Source: Procambarus clarkii (Eukaryota; Arthropoda; Malacostraca; Decapoda; Cambaridae). Taken from it: DNA of 64,000 bases. Below are positions 39,801 to 53,500 of this stretch, in pieces. Each line of letters opens with the position of its first letter. Positions within the stretch are counted from its first letter, which is position 1. The notes beneath the pieces were generated by a model, which saw only the letters and a list, made by a program, of their open reading frames with translations, ran no database searches and had not been told where the DNA came from. Both the position numbers and the translations under genes were made by a program. The stretch is from NCBI RefSeq assembly GCF_040958095.1, contig NC_091195.1:22137865-22201864 (forward strand), given 5' to 3'.

Positions 39801-41515
39801 AGTATTCCCCATTTGCCAGCTTCTCATCCCAGAAATGCAGAGTTAACAAGGGCCATCCTAGGCAAGAAGAATGTGGATGTGAATGTGATTAAATGAAAAC
39901 AATGCCAAGCTGAATAGGAACAGAAGGGAAGGGAGAGAAGGAATGAAGAATAGGAAAAGGACCATGGGGTAATGCCCTCAGAGAATAGAGTTCCTCATCC
40001 CGTCAGGGTAGGAACCAATTCAGTGGTAAACCAGCCCGTCCTCCTAAGGCTTCCCAACGTCAAGAAACTGTCATACTAAAGTGCCCTTATCCTAATCTAC
40101 CAGAGGACCCAAAACAGAAAACGGGACAGTATGTCAATTTCGTGAGCCACTACCATTTCCAGTATAAAAATTTTTGTTTTTAGGTAGAGTATACATCAAA
40201 ATGCCACGTTTTATTAGGGGGAATGCGTTGGGTAAACAGATGCCATAACAAAAGAGGAGTTGAAGGTCCCAGGGTAGAAGGGTTAAGTTACCCATAGACA
40301 GTATAGCAAAAGTGGTAATGAATGACCATGGGAATGCAAAAATATTAGATGGCCATCTACAAACTTGCATCACCGCCAGTACGGAACTTGGCTATTTTAC
40401 AAGCCAATTCCAACGGCACGTAACAAAGGATGGGGTCAGCGAAGGAAAATGAGGCAGTGATATAGGCAAAACAAGCGTCAGGCAACTTCACATCACCACC
40501 ACCACAAAGTGACACTTGAATGTGACACCAAAACACCAGCTACCTGCTCAGTGCTCACTATACAAGTGGAGATACATCCAGATCAGAAAGGCCAGACGTG
40601 AAGATCAGAGAAGGCAGAACCAGAACACTGTTAGGCCAATCTGCTGAAAGAGGTGGAGCCACAGGAAAAAAAAAGCGAGTTCAGACACCAGGCCAGAAGA
40701 GGCAGAAACCAAGGCTGAGCCAGTCACTAAGGAGCCAGAAGGATGACCCTCCGGAAGTAAAACACCAGTCTGGACAACACGCGCAGCAACATCCAAACCA
40801 GGTTAAGAGGTACTGTACATGCACCTCCACTTTGACTGCACCCACTCACATGCCAAATAAATGACTGGAACATGGCAATGATAGAAGGAACACTTGTATA
40901 CTTTCTGGTGGGGTTTTTCTTGGATCTAAAGTGATCACTAATCTCCAGACTTCCCTTTGAAGGGACTAGATATGGGTTCTGGTGCATGTGGGTCCTAGAG
41001 AGTCCCGGTGAGGTCCCACAATTACTTTTTTTTTCAGGGAAATTCCTGAACAAGCCATAAGCCTCTGGCTGGCCCACTAACCACACTTGCTGGCTTCCAA
41101 GCTGTAGCGTCAAAGAGCTACTAAGGGGTTCTCTAGTTACAGTATCTACCGAGACATTAACAACACACACACATGGCACTTCTGAGTAGTGTATATAAAA
41201 AGTAAAATATTTGTACACTGCAGTTATTTATAGTTATAAGCATGTTTATTAGATTGTTTATGACCATTATTTAAATAATGGTCATATAATAAATTTAGAA
41301 AATATACTGTAATTTTAGAGGAAAATCACCAAGTATGGGTGGTACAATATGGCAATTGTTTATACAAATTTTTCAATTTGCAAAACTATTTATATCTTTA
41401 GATAATTTAATTTGATTTTTAGCAGAGCAGCTTTCAGTCCTAAAGTCTCCAAAGTCAAAAACATATACATACATACATACATACATACATACACATACAT
41501 ACATACATACATACA

Positions 41516-41549
<34 letters not shown>

Positions 41550-44500
41550 CACACAGTACATAAAACATATCGCTATACATACTGTCCATTTGTTGTACAC
41601 AATAGGTTTTTAGCATGGGGGGCCTGACAGCTGAGTGAACAGTGCTCAGGATTCGTAGTCCTACGATTCCGGGTTCGATCCCAGGCAGAGGCAGAAACAA
41701 ATGGGCAGAGTTTCTTTAACCCTGATGCCCTCGTTCAACTAGCAGTAAACAGGTACCTGGGAGTTAGACAGCTGCTACGAGCTGCTTCCTGGGGATGTGT
41801 GTAACAAAAAGGAGGCCTGTTCGAGGACCGGGCCGCGGAGACGCTAAGCCCTGAAATTATCTCAAAATAACCTCAAGATAGAAGAAGCATTACAGTAAAT
41901 ACTAGAATAGTACGTAAGCTGAGGAATTTCAATGACTTTCATTTTTTGTACAAGAGAAGAGGCATGTACATGTAAGAGGTGTCATGAGCCAACTGTGTAA
42001 AACACACAATACAGACATATGTGCAAAAACCAACATTGGAACAAGCTACAATTTTCACTCTGGTTAAAACAATATACTACAGGCATACCTCAGAATGCGA
42101 GTTTAATCCGTTCCTGGAGACGCCTCGCCTTCCGAAAACTCGCATTCCGAAGTTAATTTCCCCATAAGAAATAAAGGGAAATGAATTAATCCGTTCCTGA
42201 CTACCCCAAAAACCCCACATCAAACTAAATTTTTATACCTAATTTACCTAATTCATCTAAATAAACCTACAAAACTATGTTCCAGTTATTACTTACCTTG
42301 CTGTCGAGTGCTGTAGGCGTATGGAAGATGGTGAGGAGGGGGGAGGAGGAGAGGAGTTACTGTTTGGAAGGGGAGTCCCCTTCCATAATCACATCAGGCA
42401 GTGAGGACCTTTCTGGTGTGCTCTCCCTGGGACGTTTAACCTGAGTGCCACTAGGTCCTGGTTGAGGCTCACTGCTCGATTTCCTCACCACAAATCTGTC
42501 CATGGAAGCTTGCTTTTCCCTTCTTCGCAAGCTCTCTCTGTAGTAAGGCATCACATTGTCATTGAAAAGATTAAGACAACGGCCTACTACAGCTTTCTCT
42601 GGGTGAGTCTGTTCAATAGTTGTTTGAATCTCTTCCCACATCTGACACACCTTCTTAATTACTGCCGAAGGGACATTCGCTGGTGCTATTGGTGCTGCTG
42701 CCACCTCCTCCTCCACTGCAGAATCATTCGCTGCTGTGTTGACTTGCTGTTCCTGTTGAAGGGCTAGGAGTTCTTCGGTGGTCAGTTCTTCGTTGTGTTC
42801 TTCCACCAACTCCTCCACATCATCACCATCCAATTCCAAGCCCATTTGCTGGCCTAGACTAACAATTTCCTCAACAATAGGCGCATCATTTATAGGCTCA
42901 AACCCCTCAAAGTCTAGTTCTCTCACACCTTCAGGCCACAATTTTCTCCAGCCAGAGATCAGGGTTCTTTGAGTCACTTCTTGCCAGGCTTTGTCAACGA
43001 GTTTTAAAGCACTACAAATGTTAAAATGCTCTCTCCAGAACTCTTTGAGGGTGAGGTTTGTGGCTTCAGTCACTTCAAAACATTTCCGGAAATTAGAGGA
43101 GTGAATTAGAGGAGTGGTGTTAGGAGGAAGGAATTTAACTGTGAGGAATTTATTGTATTGAGGCATCAAATCATCTTCCAAGCCTGGAGGATGAGCAGGA
43201 GCATTGTCAAGGAGAAGCACGGCTTTGAGTGGCAATTGTTTCTCCTGCAGATATTTTTCTATGGCAGGGCACAGCACTTCATTCACCCACTCCGAAAAAA
43301 TAAGCCTGGTGACCCATGCTTTTTTATTAGACTTCCACATCACACACAAACGGGTTTTCTGCACATTATACTGTTTGAAAACCCTTGGATTTTCAGAATG
43401 ATACACTAGCAAGGGTTTAATTTTCAAATCGCCACTCGCATTTGAACACAGCACAAGCGTAAACCTATCTTTCATAGGCTTGTGTCCAGGCAAGGATTTT
43501 TCCTCCTTGGTAATGTATGTCCTCTTAGGCATTCTTTTCCAAAACAGTCCTGTTTCGTCACAATTAAACACTTGTTGCGGTAGGTATCCCTCATCCTCTG
43601 CAAACTCTTTAAATTCGTCAATAAATCGTCCAGCGGCTGGTTTGTCTGAGCTGGCTGCCTCCCCATGCCTTGTAACACTATGGATACCACTTCTCTTTCT
43701 AAATTTTTCAAACCAGCCCCTGCTTGCCTTAAACTCTTTCTTATCTGCATCACTCGTTGCAGGGGTCTTCTTTAGAAGGTCTTCGTGCAACACCCTGGCT
43801 TTCTCACAAATAATGGCCTCCGAAACACTATCACCCCTCAACTCCTTGTCGTGTATCCAAATTAATAACAACTTTTCCACTTCTTCAAGTATTTGTGGTC
43901 TTTGTGCCGTTAATGTTCTTACTCCTTTTGCCACATTAGCACTCATAATCTTATTTTTCTTCTTAAGTATAGTGCATATTGTTGATGTGGCTTTGTTGTA
44001 CTGCCTACAAAGTTCAACAACACGTGTACCGTTCTCATGCTTCCGAATGATCTCTTGTTTCTCCTCTATTGTCATCCTCACATGAGCTTTCTGGCCTTTA
44101 TCCTTACCACTGGCTTTCTTGGGACTCATGGTGAGATATATAATAACAAATTGTATAGACAAATCACCAAAAATCCAACAAAACACTAAAAATCAGCGAG
44201 AAGAATTGATGTGGGGGTAGTCACTGAGCGCGAGGCAATGGTAAACTGAGGGGCAGCGGGGCAGAGGGGCGACGATCGCCGAACCACCACGCGCTAGGTC
44301 GGCCTGTACGCGTATCAACAAACTCGCCTCCCGAAGTAACCATCGCCTTCCGAGACAAATTTTTGGAGTAAATACACCTCGCCTTCCGAAAACCTCGCAT
44401 ACAGGGACAATCACATTCCGAGGTACCACTGTATATGTATTTGTAATATAAAACTGAGGGTAGTTTTGTTTTTAAATGTGCTTGTTAATGCTAACAATTC

Positions 44501-47500
44501 CTTTAACCACTGTGCTGCGCCAACCAATAAATCCTGTTCCGAGAGTTGTGCTTTTTTATTTAATTAAACTATATTTTAATGTTATCATCAATGTTTTGAA
44601 ATGAAAATGGCCGATTTTGGAAACATTTTGACATTAACTTTACCTGCATATTTATAAAAACAAAAATATGACCTTAACAATTGCATTACGAAGTTTTTGC
44701 CAAGAACAGGTGCACACTGCAGGGGTTAATGGAATTATATTAAAAGTTAAGTAACAAGTAAATGGGACAACTTTCCCCTGCTGATAATTCTTTTCTTTGT
44801 GGCTACAATCCCTCGACAGCACCACCACCACCTCCTCTTCACACTGCCTTTTCTTTATTACAAACTAGTTTTTCACTGTCATTGGCCATGGGAAACCATG
44901 ATAAACCTGTTCTCAACAATACGAAACCCTTTCCTGTTTCTCCTCTTCTTTTCTATTTGTAAATAGCTGATAAACCAATCCTCATTCTTTCTGCACATTT
45001 CTATTTTGGTCCTAGCAAATGCAGTTGAAGACTCGCATGTGGTGGCCAAACGTGGACATAAAATTTGCATGTGAAACTTACTTGAAAATAATTTGAACAG
45101 TCTTACAACAATTCTAAGAAATTGTATGATAAAGATATCTGGAGGATACTTTCCAAGAGGCCTACTCTTGTTGATAGGAGAAAGGTCCCAGAAGAAACAG
45201 TATGATGATGACACTGATGGAAACCCAACCCAAAAACAATCAATCACCCCTCCATACACACACACACACACACACACTTTTAATCCATAATCATTTTTGG
45301 ATGTTTAGAGAAGGAAATTTCATCTAGGGTGGACCGAGCGGCAGAAGAGATGAAAATCATAGAGAAAATAGTAGGTTTAGGAGAAGGCTCAAAGGAAAAT
45401 GTCAGTGATTTTAGAAGAATAGGAAAATATGAGAAAGAAAAGAACCGCCCCTTAAGGGTGATGTTTAATGGAGTGAAAAACATGATGGAAGTGCTAAGAA
45501 ATGCCAGGAAACTGCAGAGTGATGAGGTTGGCAAACTTTGGTCAATAAGACAAGACCTCTCCAAGGAAGACAGAGAAAAGCTGAAAATGAACCTAATTGA
45601 GGCAAAACGTCTAAATGGGGATAGAAATGAAGAAGACAGAAATTCTTTTTTTTACAAAGTGACAGGGACTGGAAAGCTTGTGAAATGGTACATAAAAACA
45701 AAGCAACAAGATCATTAATGGAAGGGGGGAGTAAAGAGCAAAGGAAAAGGGAACATGTTCCTGAAAATTGTATATACCAACATAGATGGAGTGAGGTCAA
45801 AAACTTTGGAGTTGCAAGATGTAATCCAGCTTAGGGTCCCAGATATTGTTGCATTATCAGAGACAAAACTTGAAGGAAATATAATAAATGAAGTCATATT
45901 CCCAAGAGGCTATTCAGTTTGGAGACGTGACAGGAAAACTAGGAAGGGAGGAGGAGTGGCTGTACTGGTGAAAAAACACCTGAAGGTAAAAGAGTTAATA
46001 TTTGAAAACCCTCGAGATATTGACATAATGGCATTGCAGGTCTGGAATCAGGATGATAAGCTGATAATTGTAAATACCTACAGCCCACCAGCAAGCAACA
46101 CATGGACAAAGGAAGAACTGGATGACAAACGAGAGGGCCTCATAATGGTCATGAGAGATATTATTGTACAAGCAGATAAAGATAAATCACGACTGTTGAT
46201 ACTGGGGGACTTCAACTTTAGAGCAATAGACTGGGAGGCCTATGAAGCAAGAACGGAGGACTTTTGGACATGCAGATTTGTGAACCTCATTCTGGAGACA
46301 TTCTTGTATCAACACATAAAGCAAGCCACAAGAATGAGGGAAGGAGATGTACCGTCAGTACTGGATCTAGTATTCACCAGGAAAGAAGAAGAGATTTTTG
46401 ACATCCAGTACCTTCCTCCCTTGGGAAAGAGTGATCACGTCCTGTTAGACATTAAATATGCTTTAAGATATCATCTAGAAGAAAATGGGGACATTGAAAC
46501 AGTTGATAAACTCGATTTAAGGAGAGGCAACTATGGGGAACTTCGAAATTTTTTTAATGAGTGTAATTGGACAGAATTGTTGCTAGGCAGGGAAGTAAAT
46601 GAAATGTATGCCAAATTTTTAAAACTATACGAGGAAGGCACACAAACATTCATACCAAAACAGAGATGCAGGGCCAGAAAACAGGATTGGTTCGACAGAA
46701 ATTGTGAGAGGGCAAGAGACCAAAAGACACAAAAATGGAATCAGTATAGGAAGAGGCCAAACCCCCAAACATACCAGCGATACAAAGATGCAAGAAACAA
46801 CTATACAGCAGTAAGGAGAGAGGCAGAAAGAAATTTTGAAAAAGGGATAGCAGATAAATGTAAAACAGAACCGGGCCTATTCTACAAATTCATAAACAAC
46901 AAATTGCAGGTAAAGGATAATATACAGAGGTTGAAAATGGGAAACAGATTCACGGAAAATGAAAAGGAAATGTGCGAAACATTAAATGAAAAGTTCCAAA
47001 GTGTGTTTGTACAAAATGAAATCTTCAGAGAACCAGACGCAATAAGAATTCCAGAGAACAACATAGAGCGGATAGAGGTGTCTAGTGATGAAGTGGAAAA
47101 TATGCTAAAGGAGCTCGGTAAGAACAAAGCAGCTGGCCCAGATGGCGTTTCACCATGGGTTCTGAGAGAATGTGCATCTGAGCTCAGCATTCCACTTCAC
47201 CTGATCTTTCAGGCATCCCTGTGTACAGGAATCGTAGCAGACGTGTGGAAACAGGCTAACATAGTTCCAATCTACAAAAGTGGCAGCAGGGAAGACCCCC
47301 TCAATTATAGACCTGTATCATTGACGAGTGTAATAGTGAAAGTATTGGAAAAACTAATCAAAACTAAATGGGTAGAACACCTGGAGAGAAATGATATAAT
47401 ATCAGACAGACAGTATGGTTTTCGATCTGGAAGATCCTGTGTATCGAATTTACTCAGTTTCTATGATCGAGCCACAGAGATATTACAGGAAAGAGATGGT

Positions 47501-50500
47501 TGGGTTGACTGCATCTATCTGGACCTAAAAAAGGCTTTCGACAGAGTTCCACATAAGAGGTTGTTCTGGAAACTGGAAAATATTGGAGGGGTGACAGGTA
47601 AGCTTCTATCATGGATGAAAAATTTTCTGATAGAAAAATGAGGGCAGTAATCAGAGGCAATGTATCGGAATGGAGAAATGTCACAAGTGGAGTACCACAG
47701 GGTTCAGTTCTTGCACCAGTGATGTTTATTGTGTACATAAATGATCTACCAGTTGGTATACAGAATTATATGAACATGTTTGCTGATGATGCTAAGATAA
47801 TAGGAAGGATAAGAAATTTAGATGATTGTCATGCCCTTCAAGAAGACCTGGACAAAATAAGTATATGGAGCACCACCTGGCAAATGGAATTTAATGTTAA
47901 TAAATGTCATGTTATGGAATGTGGAATAGGAGAACATAGACCCCATACAACCTATATATTATGTGAGAAATCTTTAAAGAATTCTGATAAAGAAAGAGAT
48001 CTAGGGGTGGTTCTAGATAGAAAACTATCACCTGAGGACCACATAAAGAATATTGTGCAAGGAGCCTATGCGATGCTTTCTAACTTCAGAATTGCATTTA
48101 AATACATGGATGGCGATATACTAAAGAAATTATTCATGACTTTTGTTAGGCCAAAGCTAGAATATGCAGTTGTTGTGTGGTGCCCATATCTTAAGAAGCA
48201 CATCAACAAACTGGAAAAGGTGCAAAGACATGCTACGAAGTGGCTCCCAGAACTGAAGGGCAAGAGCTACGAGAAGAGGTTGGAAGCATTAAACATGCCA
48301 AAACTAGAAGACAGAAGAAAAAGAGGTGATATGATCACTACATACAAAATAGTAACGGGAATTGATAAAATCGACTGGGAAGATTTCCTGAGACCTGGCA
48401 CTTCAAGAACAAGAGGTCATAGATTTAAACTAGCTAAACACAGATGCCGAAGAAATATAAGAAAATTCACCTTCGCAAATAGAGTGGTAGACGGTTGGAA
48501 CAAGTTAAGTGAGAAGGTGGTGGAGGCCAAGACCGTCAGTAGTTTCAAAGCGTTATATGACAAAGAGTGCTGGGAAGACGGGACACCACGAGCGTAGCTC
48601 TCATCCTGTAACTACACTTAGGTAATTACACACACACACACACACACAGGGAGAGCCAGTCGGCCGAGCAGACAGCACGCTGGACTTGTGATCCTGTGGT
48701 CCCGGGTTCGATCCCGGGTGCCGGCAAGAAACAATGGGCAGAGTTTCTTTCACCCTATGCCCCTGTTACCTAGCAGTAAAATAGGTACCCGGGTGTTAGT
48801 CAGCTGTCACGGGCTGCTTCCTGGGGGTGGAGGCCTGGTCAAGGACCGGGCCACGGGGACACTAAAAAGCCCCGAAATCATCTCAAGATAACCTCAAGAT
48901 AGCCACACACACACACAAGGCATCAAGAGACACATCACCCTGCAGTTGCCAGTCATAACTCACCTGATCATTAGGACCAACAGCCACCATGTTCAACTTG
49001 CCAACCATCAGCAGCCATGAAGTGCCAGTATCCAAATTCTGTTGTCCGGTTTCATTACCGTGCTTTACCCCATCTGTTGTCACGTCCTGAGAGGCCTCGA
49101 GGCCCCTTCTAAACCACACACGGTGATCTCTTGTTATGGCCCAGACTGAATTAACACCAACTGCGACTTGTTGCAAGCGACTGTCCTCCGGTGGCTCAAC
49201 CACAACCCAATCACCACCTGTAGATTACCAAAACACAAATTAACACTATGACATTAAATAGACACAATAGACAACAATAAAATGTTGTCTATTGTGGATT
49301 GTGATACTCTACTTTTACACTGTCATCAACTTGTCATGTATATTTATACAATACCTGCATAAATTAACAAAAATAAAAGGAAAGTTGTAAAAGTTCTTGA
49401 TGTGAATCAGAACAAAGCAAGCAGAGGATGACAGTTATTTCGGTGGCGCAGGTAAGTGTAACACTCCTACCCTTGTGAGTAGCACATTTAAGATGGACAC
49501 TTCAGAAGAATAGTTTATTTAAGCAATTAACACACACAGCACTAAACCAATATGATTATATACGAGTCAGGGTATTTTTAATTATATAATGAGGTTGTAT
49601 TTATTCATGAAAATGAAAGCTTATTGACCTGGCCAATGAGAGGCATACTAAACTTTGTTTAGTATGCCTATGTAAAACAAAGTTTTTAGTAGTCTCCGTG
49701 GTGTAGTGGTAAGACACTCGCTTGGCGTTCCGCGAACGCTTTATGGGTTCGTATCATGGCTGGGGAGCATTTACTGGGTGCAAATCCTTAACTGTAGCCT
49801 CTGTTTAACTCAACAGTAAAATGTGTACTTGGTTGAAACAACGATTCTTCGCGGCGGGGATCGTATTCCAGGGACCTGCCCGAAACGCTACCCATACTAC
49901 TGACTGTACAAGAATGTAACAACTCTTGTATATATCTTAAAAAAAAAAAAAAAAAAAAAAAAGTTCCTACAGGATTTCACTCTGATCGTGCTTTAGAACA
50001 TACCATTACCTTTTATATATTAATGTAATTAGCTGGCACGCATATTCCAAGTGGTCTACACAAGTAAACTGATGCATTCTTCTCCATGTCATGAAAATCT
50101 CCCTACTGAAATACTTTTCCAAGATTACTATACAAATCTATGCATTACCAAATATTACTAAAATCGTCCTCTACCATACGGGCTTGCTAAACGTCAACAA
50201 TTGAGACATGCAGTTTAGGTATCCTTCATGGCAAAATTCATGATTTTAGGGAAAATTCACAAATCTACCTGTTGTTGGTTTCAGAAATCAATGTCCCTAC
50301 AGCGTGGTGTGGTTTCTGACTAGGCCTCTTGGCTGGTGATCTAATCAACCAGGCTGTTGGATGCAGTTGCTCGCACCCTCACTTATGAATCACAGCCTGG
50401 TTAACGAGGTATCCTTTTGAGGCTTTTATCAAGTTCTCTTTTGAAATCCACGAGAGTCAGGTTAGGTTAGTTAGTTAGTTATGCCCCTTATGTGTAAAGG

Positions 50501-53500
50501 GAGGGGTTAAAAAATCCTTGACCCCTGATGTTGATAGAATTCTCTTTCAGCATATCTATTGCACCTCTGCTATTCTATTTCACAATACTGTATCAGGATG
50601 TTTTTTTGGAAACACATATTACATAAAAAAGTGATTAAAAATCCTCATACTTGCATTCAATTGATGATTTCACTATAGCTGTTGCAGTTTTTAAGAATAA
50701 TATAGTATTACAAACACTTCACCCAAACCATCAATATTACACCCAAACCATCAATACTACACCCAAACCATCAATATTACACCCAAACCATCAATATTAC
50801 ACCCAAACCATCAATATTACACCCAAACCATCAATACTACACCCAAACCATCAATACTACACCCAAACCATCAATATTACACCCAAACCATCAATACTAC
50901 ACCCAAACCATCAATATTACACCCAAACCATCAATATTACACCCAAACCATCAATACTATACCCAAACCATCAATACTACACCCAAACCATCAATACTAC
51001 ACCCAAACCATCAATATTACACCCAAACCATCAATATTACACCCAAACCATCAATACTACACCCAAACCATCAATACTACACCCAAACCATCAATACTAT
51101 ACCCAAACCATCAATATTACACCCAAACCATCAATACTACACCCAAACCATCAATATTACACCCAAACCATCAATACTACACCCAAACCATCAATATTAC
51201 ACCCAAACCATCAATATTACACCCAAACCATCAATACTACACCCAAACCATCAATACTACACCCAAACCATCAATACTACACCCAAACCATCAATACTAC
51301 ACCCAAACCATCAATATTACACCCAAACCATCAATATTACACCCAAACCATCAATATTACACCCAAACCATCAATATTACACCCAAACCATCAATACTAC
51401 ACCCAAACCATCAATATTACACCCAAACCATCAATATTACACCCAAACCATCAATATTACACCCAAACCATCAATACTACTCCCAAACCATCAATATTAC
51501 ACCCAAACCATCAATATTACACCCAAACCATCAATATTACACCCAAACCATCAATATTACACCCAAACCATCAATATTACACCCAAACCATCAATACTAC
51601 ACCCAAACCATCAATACTACACCCAAACCATCAATACTACACCCAAACCATCAATACTACACCCAAACCATCAATACTACACCCAAACCATCAATATTAC
51701 ACCCAAACCATCAATATTACACCCAAACCATCAATATTACACCCAAACCATCAATACTACACCCAAACCATCAATACTACACCCAAACCATCAATATTAC
51801 ACCCAAACCATCAATATTACACCCAAACCATCAATATTACACCCAAACCATCAATACTACACCCAAACCATCAATACTACACCCAAACCATCAATATTAC
51901 ACCCAAACCATCAATACTACACCCAAACCATCAATATTACACCCAAACCATCAATACTACACCCAAACCATCAATATTACACCCAAACCATCAATATTAC
52001 ACCCAAACCATCAATATTACACCCAAACCATCAATACTACACCCAAACCATCAATACTACACCCAAACCATCAATACTACACCCAAACCATCAATACTAC
52101 ACCCAAACCATCAATATTACACCCAAACCATCAATATTACACCCAAACCATCAATACTACACCCAAACCATCAATATTACACCCAAACCATCAATACTAC
52201 ACCCAAACCATCAATACTACACCCAAACCATCAATACTACACCCAAACCATCAATATTACACCCAAACCATCAATATTACACCCAAACCATCAATACTAC
52301 ACCCAAACCATCAATACTACACCCAAACCATCAATATTACACCCAAACCATCAATACTACACCCAAACCATCAATATTACACCCAAACCATCAATACTAC
52401 ACCCAAACCATCAATATTACACCCAAACCATCAATACTACACCCAAACCATCAATACTACACCCAAACCATCAATACTACACCCAAACCATCAATATTAC
52501 ACCCAAACCATCAATACTACACCCAAACCATCAATACTACACCCAAACCATCAATACTACACCCAAACCATCAATACTACACCCAAACCATCAATACTAC
52601 ACCCAAACCAACAATACTACACCCAAACCAACAATACTACACCCAAACCATCAATACTACACCCAAACCATCAATACTACACCCAAACCAACAATACTAC
52701 ACCCAAACCAACAATACTACACCCAAACCATCAATACTACACCCAAACCATCAATACTACACCCAAACCAACAATACTACACCCAAACCAACAATACTAC
52801 ACCCAAACCATCAATACTACACCCAAACCATCAATACTACACCCAAACCATCAATACTACACCCAAACCATCAATACTACACCCAAACCAACAATATTAC
52901 ACCCAAACCATCAATACTACACCCAAACCATCAATATTACACCCAAACCAACAATATTACACCCAAACCATCAATACTACACCCAAACCATCAATACTAC
53001 ACCCAAACCATCAATACTACACCCAAACCATCAATACTACACCCAAACCATCAATACTACACCCAAACCATCAATACTACACCCAAACCATCAATATTAC
53101 ACCCAAACCATCAATACTACACCCAAACCATCAATACTACACCCAAACCATCAATACTACACCCAAACCAACAATACTACACCCAAACCATCAATACTAC
53201 ACCCAAACCATCAATATTACACCCAAACCATCAATATTACACCCAAACCATCAATACTACACCCAAACCATCAATACTACACCCAAACCATCAATACTAC
53301 ACCCAAACCAACAATACTACACCCAAACCATCAATACTACACCCAAACCATCAATACTACACCCAAACCATCAATACTACACCCAAACCAACAATATTAC
53401 ACCCAAACCATCAATACTACACCCAAACCATCAATATTACACCCAAACCAACAATATTACACCCAAACCATCAATACTACACCCAAACCATCAATACTAC

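Larger units (their letters stand above)
45290..48627 (+). mobile_element. nearly intact CR1/jockey-type LINE, 5'-truncated in ORF1
   Basis: Contains the ORF1 C-terminus, complete endonuclease-RT ORF2 (with one frameshift) and 3' end CATCCTGTAACTACACTTAGG. A CA tract lies at both ends (45,256-45,278 and 48,628-48,650). It is the best copy of the family also seen at 7.8-10.5, 12.4-14.7, 19.2, 54.8 and 60.8-61.6 kb. Confidence 0.9.
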
